NCBI GenBank assembly: GCA_009392675.1
Contig: VFFY01000164.1
Coordinates: 1 to 6,395 of the forward strand
DNA length: 6,395 bases
Source of the DNA: SAR202 cluster bacterium
GTDB lineage: Bacteria; Chloroflexota; Dehalococcoidia; Lucifugimonadales; UBA826
Reading direction: 5' to 3'
Shown: positions 5,881 to 6,395 of the stretch, piece by piece
Numbering within the stretch: the stretch's first letter is position 1
Layout: every line of letters starts with the position of its first letter
The notes under the pieces: model-generated
Database searches by the model: none
Seen by the model: the letters and a program-made list of their open reading frames with translations, nothing else
What the model was told of the DNA's origin: nothing
Position numbers and translations under genes: made by a program

Positions 5881-5896
5881 ATGTTACACAGTATGT
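5881..5896. promoter_or_regulatory. Copy of the glnK-promoter motif in the divergent hydroxylase/LLM region
   Basis: ATGTTACACAGTATGT matches 13 of 16 positions of the left part of the glnK palindrome (1974-1989) and 12 of 16 of the upstream element at 1941-1956. The right half-site is degenerate, so it is not a palindrome. It lies about midway between the two divergent start codons, where it could affect either gene. Shared regulation with glnK is an inference. Confidence 0.3.
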
Positions 5897-5911
5897 CTAT
5901 TACCCAAAAAG

Positions 5912-5939
5912 TTATCTGAAGTAAATTAGTAGGTATAAG
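5912..5939 (+). promoter_or_regulatory. Possible promoter of the LLM monooxygenase gene
   Basis: TATAAG (5934-5939) matches the -10 consensus at five of six positions. The -35 is poor: TTATCT (5912-5917) with a 16-bp spacer. Transcription would start near 5946, next to the ATG of the 11-codon ORF at 5948. Confidence 0.35.
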
Positions 5940-5947
5940 ATGTAACT

Positions 5948-5983
5948 ATGAAACAGCAAACGACTATAAGGATGACTAAATGA
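5948..5983 (+). CDS. Possible 11-codon leader ORF overlapping the LLM start
   Basis: The ORF reads MKQQTTIRMTK. Its TGA overlaps the LLM start codon as ATGA, the classic arrangement for translational coupling, and the LLM SD-like AAGGA (5968-5972) lies within it. The ATG sits about nine bases past the predicted -10, so it could be read from a leaderless mRNA. It has no recognisable residue pattern and may be chance. Confidence 0.2.
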   Translation: MKQQTTIRMTK

Positions 5984-6395
5984 AATTTGGAGCATCAATA
6001 TCAAGTTACACCACCACATGGGACAGCATCGAAACGGCGATAAAAACTATGGAGACAGGAAACTGGGATAGCATATGGTTTCCTGACCACTTTATACCGC
6101 CAGCTGCGTGGAAGGGAGCTGAAGATCAACCTATCTTTGAATCATGGTCTCTACTGTCTGCTGTCGCTGGAATGACCGAAAAGCTCCGGATGGGTCATAT
6201 GGTGAACGGAAATACTTATCGAAATCCTGCATTAGTTGCAAAGATGGCAACGACCATAGACCAGATATCCAGAGGCAGATTTATACTCAGCCACGGCGCG
6301 GCATGGTTTCAAAGGGAGCACGAGGCCTATGGTTGGGAATTTCCATCCTTGAGGGAACGCTCAGACAGATTCGAGGAGTCGTGTGCCCTTATCAG
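5980..6395 (+). CDS. Luciferase-like monooxygenase (LLM) family, 5' part only
   Basis: The first 138 codons are present and the gene runs off the right edge. It begins MKFGASISSYTTTWDSIETA and shows the bacterial luciferase-like TIM-barrel pattern: WDSIWFPDHF (29-38), KLRMGHMVNGNTYRNPALVAKMATTIDQISRGRF (68-101, a conserved block of the family) and HGAAWFQREHEAYGWEFP (105-122), where relatives usually have GAGW. Such enzymes use FMNH2 or F420 to oxidise or reduce organic substrates; FMN- and F420-dependent members cannot be told apart from this part. They are strongly expanded in SAR202 Chloroflexota and many actinobacteria. The start has AAGGA seven bases upstream. It is divergent from the hydroxylase gene, and both may act in catabolism of the same or related compounds. 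The substrate is not predictable. Confidence 0.9.
   Translation, partial: MKFGASISSYTTTWDSIETAIKTMETGNWDSIWFPDHFIPPAAWKGAEDQPIFESWSLLSAVAGMTEKLRMGHMVNGNTYRNPALVAKMATTIDQISRGRFILSHGAAWFQREHEAYGWEFPSLRERSDRFEESCALI

Overview
The window is about 6.4 kb of bacterial chromosome with moderate, slightly AT-leaning base composition. It holds six gene calls: five complete genes and one cut by the right edge. A possible 11-codon leader ORF is also noted. The mix is a 48-residue DUF5679-type small cysteine protein, an ammonium transporter, a P-II protein with an unusual T-loop, a TGS-domain GTPase, an XdhA/CoxL-like molybdopterin hydroxylase large subunit and a luciferase-like flavin/F420 monooxygenase. 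This recalls Chloroflexota, in particular marine SAR202/Dehalococcoidia-like genomes, which are rich in flavin-dependent monooxygenases and molybdo-hydroxylases. The assignment is an inference from gene families only; the window has no rRNA or marker gene to confirm it.

Layout. 1-385: the DUF5679 gene (minus strand, 173-319), with a strong SD, a plausible promoter (356-385) and a clear intrinsic terminator (52-76). 386-628: intergenic DNA ending in a stem-loop (581-610) just ahead of the amt ribosome binding site. 629-1873: amt, closed by a perfect 12-bp terminator hairpin. 1927-2037: the glnK control region, the richest regulatory DNA here. It has a 9+3+9 perfect palindrome lying between and over the -35/-10 elements, and four same-strand copies of AT(G/A)TT(A/T)CA spaced 33, 32 and 11 bp apart. 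2038-2379: P-II protein. 2458-3459: TGS GTPase, apparently leaderless. 3467-5782 (minus strand): molybdo-hydroxylase large subunit, convergent with the GTPase across a 7-bp gap. 5783-5979: divergent promoter region, including a possible copy of the glnK motif. 5980-6395: start of the LLM monooxygenase.

How they work together. amt and glnK form a standard ammonium uptake and sensing pair: P-II binds and gates Amt trimers when nitrogen is sufficient. Here they are not one transcript. amt comes first, a strong terminator follows, and glnK has its own promoter. The P-II T-loop lacks the tyrosine uridylylated in enterobacteria, so control is probably by ATP/ADP/2-oxoglutarate alone. The hydroxylase and LLM enzyme are probably part of a separate oxidative catabolism region whose partner genes lie outside the window. 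I see no mobile element, CRISPR array, tRNA, rRNA or clear new multi-gene system. The most novel material is regulatory (glnK promoter, amt leader, leaderless GTPase start) and the variant T-loop.
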